From assembly GCF_017874315.1 (NCBI RefSeq), contig NZ_JAGGLG010000023.1, positions 1 to 64,000 on the forward strand: a stretch of DNA of 64,000 bases, read 5' to 3'. Each line of letters begins with the position of its first letter. Within the stretch, counting starts at the first letter, position 1. This document shows positions 63,092-64,000 of the stretch, piece after piece. This DNA is from Symbiobacterium terraclitae. GTDB taxonomy: Bacteria; Bacillota; Sulfobacillia; Symbiobacteriales; Symbiobacteriaceae. Both the position numbers and the translations under genes were made by a program. The notes under the pieces were generated by a model. The model searched no databases and was not told the DNA's origin. It saw nothing but the letters and a program-made list of their open reading frames with translations.

Positions 63092-63793
63092 ATGAAGAGG
63101 CTCCAATCTGAGCAGCGGGGCGGCATTGCGGTGGAGGCGGCGCTCACGCTGCCGCTGATCCTGCTCCTGACCCTGGGCGGCGCCTCCGTGCTCCTCTGGC
63201 TCCACCACAAGACGTGGCTGCAGGTGCTCGTGGCGGAGACCGCCCGGGAGCGGGCGGCGGATGCCACCTGGACCGGATACTACAAGGACGTCCGCGACAC
63301 CCTGAGCGGGCCCGACTCCGGGCTCGTGCTGGTCGAAGCCCGCCTGGTGAGCTTCCACCTGCCGACCGACCCGCCGTTCGTGATGGCGGGCGCTTGCGCC
63401 GCGCCTGCAGGTTACGTGCCCTCCCTGCCCGTCCGGGCTGACGGGGGCGAAAGCGGCCCGCCCCGCCCCGCAGGGGGAGGCTGGCTGCAGCCCGTGTGGG
63501 AGTTGCGCTGGCAGCTGACCCGGTGGCTCCAGCGGGCCGAACGGGTGGCCGACCGGTTGGAGGAGTACGCCGACGAAGGGGTGGTGCTGGGCGAGCAGCT
63601 GGTCTGGTACCGCCGGGTGGCGGACAACCTGCTCCGCGGCACGCCCTTCCAGCGGCGCCAGGCCGTGGACTACCTCGCCGGCGGTGCCCTGGAGGAGGCC
63701 ATGCGCATCCCCTGCCGGGGCGATGGTCCGGGCGATGCGGTGCTCGCGGCAAAGGCGGTGATCCAGGGTGAGCGGGCATTCGGGCAGCGCTAG
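63092..63793 (+). CDS. TadE-like pseudopilin with extended domain
   Basis: A 233-residue protein beginning SEQRGGIAVEAALTLPLILLLTLGGASVLLWLHH, the TadE-like N-terminal segment with conserved Glu, followed by an extracytoplasmic domain with a Pro-rich patch (about 125-135) and a helical region (about 145-190). It starts three bases after the preceding gene and overlaps the next by 26 bp. Confidence 0.75.
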   Translation: MKRLQSEQRGGIAVEAALTLPLILLLTLGGASVLLWLHHKTWLQVLVAETARERAADATWTGYYKDVRDTLSGPDSGLVLVEARLVSFHLPTDPPFVMAGACAAPAGYVPSLPVRADGGESGPPRPAGGGWLQPVWELRWQLTRWLQRAERVADRLEEYADEGVVLGEQLVWYRRVADNLLRGTPFQRRQAVDYLAGGALEEAMRIPCRGDGPGDAVLAAKAVIQGERAFGQR

Positions 63794-64000
63794 GCGGCGG
63801 CAGGGCGGGTACGTCTCGGTCTACGTCGCGCTGGTGACCAGCCTGGTCCTGGTGCCGCTTGTCATGATGCTGATCGACTTCACGCTGCTGGCCTACTGGC
63901 GCACCAAGCTCCGCAGCACCGCCGACGCCCTGGCCATCGGCGCGGTGGCCGAGTCCCGGGAGTTCCACATCCCGATCCCCACCGAGTTCGTGGGTTACTT
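63768..64000 (+). CDS. TadG/TadE-like protein, truncated by window end
   Basis: The frame from GTG 63768 (SD CAGGG weak) stays open to the window edge: 77 residues with ARRRQGGYVSVYVALVTSLV, a hydrophobic helix (about 15-38) and LRSTADALAIGAVAESREF. This is the start of a TadG-like pilus-associated protein, third in the divergent pilin-like set. It overlaps the end of the preceding gene by 26 bp. Confidence 0.7.
   Translation, partial: MSGHSGSARRRQGGYVSVYVALVTSLVLVPLVMMLIDFTLLAYWRTKLRSTADALAIGAVAESREFHIPIPTEFVGY

Overview
The window is about 64 kb of very GC-rich DNA that nevertheless has a Firmicutes-style gene order: rnr-smpB-ssrA, tig-clpP-clpX-lonB-lon-engB, a T-box in front of valS, and valS-folC-SPOR protein-maf-radC-mreBCD-minCDE. 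The sporulation markers ylbJ and lonB, a SpoIIB-like SPOR protein, sigma-A promoters (TTGACA/TATAAT, 17-18 bp) and strong GGAGG ribosome binding sites point to a spore-forming high-GC clostridial lineage. Symbiobacterium is the best guess. This is inferred from content, not from a database match.

Layout. 1-1275: the end of an IS21-like element has removed the front of an ABC-transporter ATPase gene; its permease partner remains. 1470-10795: ylbJ, ppa, rnr, smpB, tmRNA, a MarR regulator with an inverted repeat at its promoter, then murI-rph-rdgB-phosphoesterase. 10846-12402: six tRNA genes on + (Pro, Gly, Arg, His, Gln, Lys), a small DUF378 protein and tRNA-Leu on -. 12559-15026: a LarA-like (DUF2088) protein and threonine synthase, convergent. 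15139-19005: a sulfur/persulfide-type locus holding a rhodanese, a CoA-disulfide-reductase-like flavoprotein, and a Tat-exported Fe-S protein with a membrane cytochrome b. Its three promoters each carry the same ATACC-N6-GGTAT operator. 19346-27944: the protein quality-control block. 28052-31284: chemoreceptor, EamA transporter and acetyltransferase. 31307-42804: the T-box/valS to minE block of translation, folate, cell-shape and division genes.

42897-49087 (all -) encodes a fused PxpB-PxpC 5-oxoprolinase-type protein, signal peptidase I, a TupABC tungstate importer and a regulator that joins a ModE-like DNA-binding domain to a TupA-like ligand-binding domain. 49177-64000 is a double Tad (Flp/type IVb pilus) locus. 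A + strand operon (unknown protein, TadZ-like, CpaB, second ParA-like ATPase, TadA, TadB, TadC, two pseudopilin-like proteins, Flp pilin) runs toward a - strand operon (CpaB, TadZ-like, TadA, TadB, TadC). A third, divergent + strand set of TadE/TadG-like proteins runs off the window end. Only one Flp pilin gene lies in the window, in the gap between the two motor sets.

The observations most worth follow-up are the three-operator sulfur regulon whose flavoprotein has a rhodanese domain lacking its cysteine, the twin Tad motors sharing one visible pilin, the ModE-TupA one-component regulator beside a perfect 17-bp palindrome, and a tmRNA whose T-loop is not canonical. Many gene ends carry long perfect hairpins without a U-tract.
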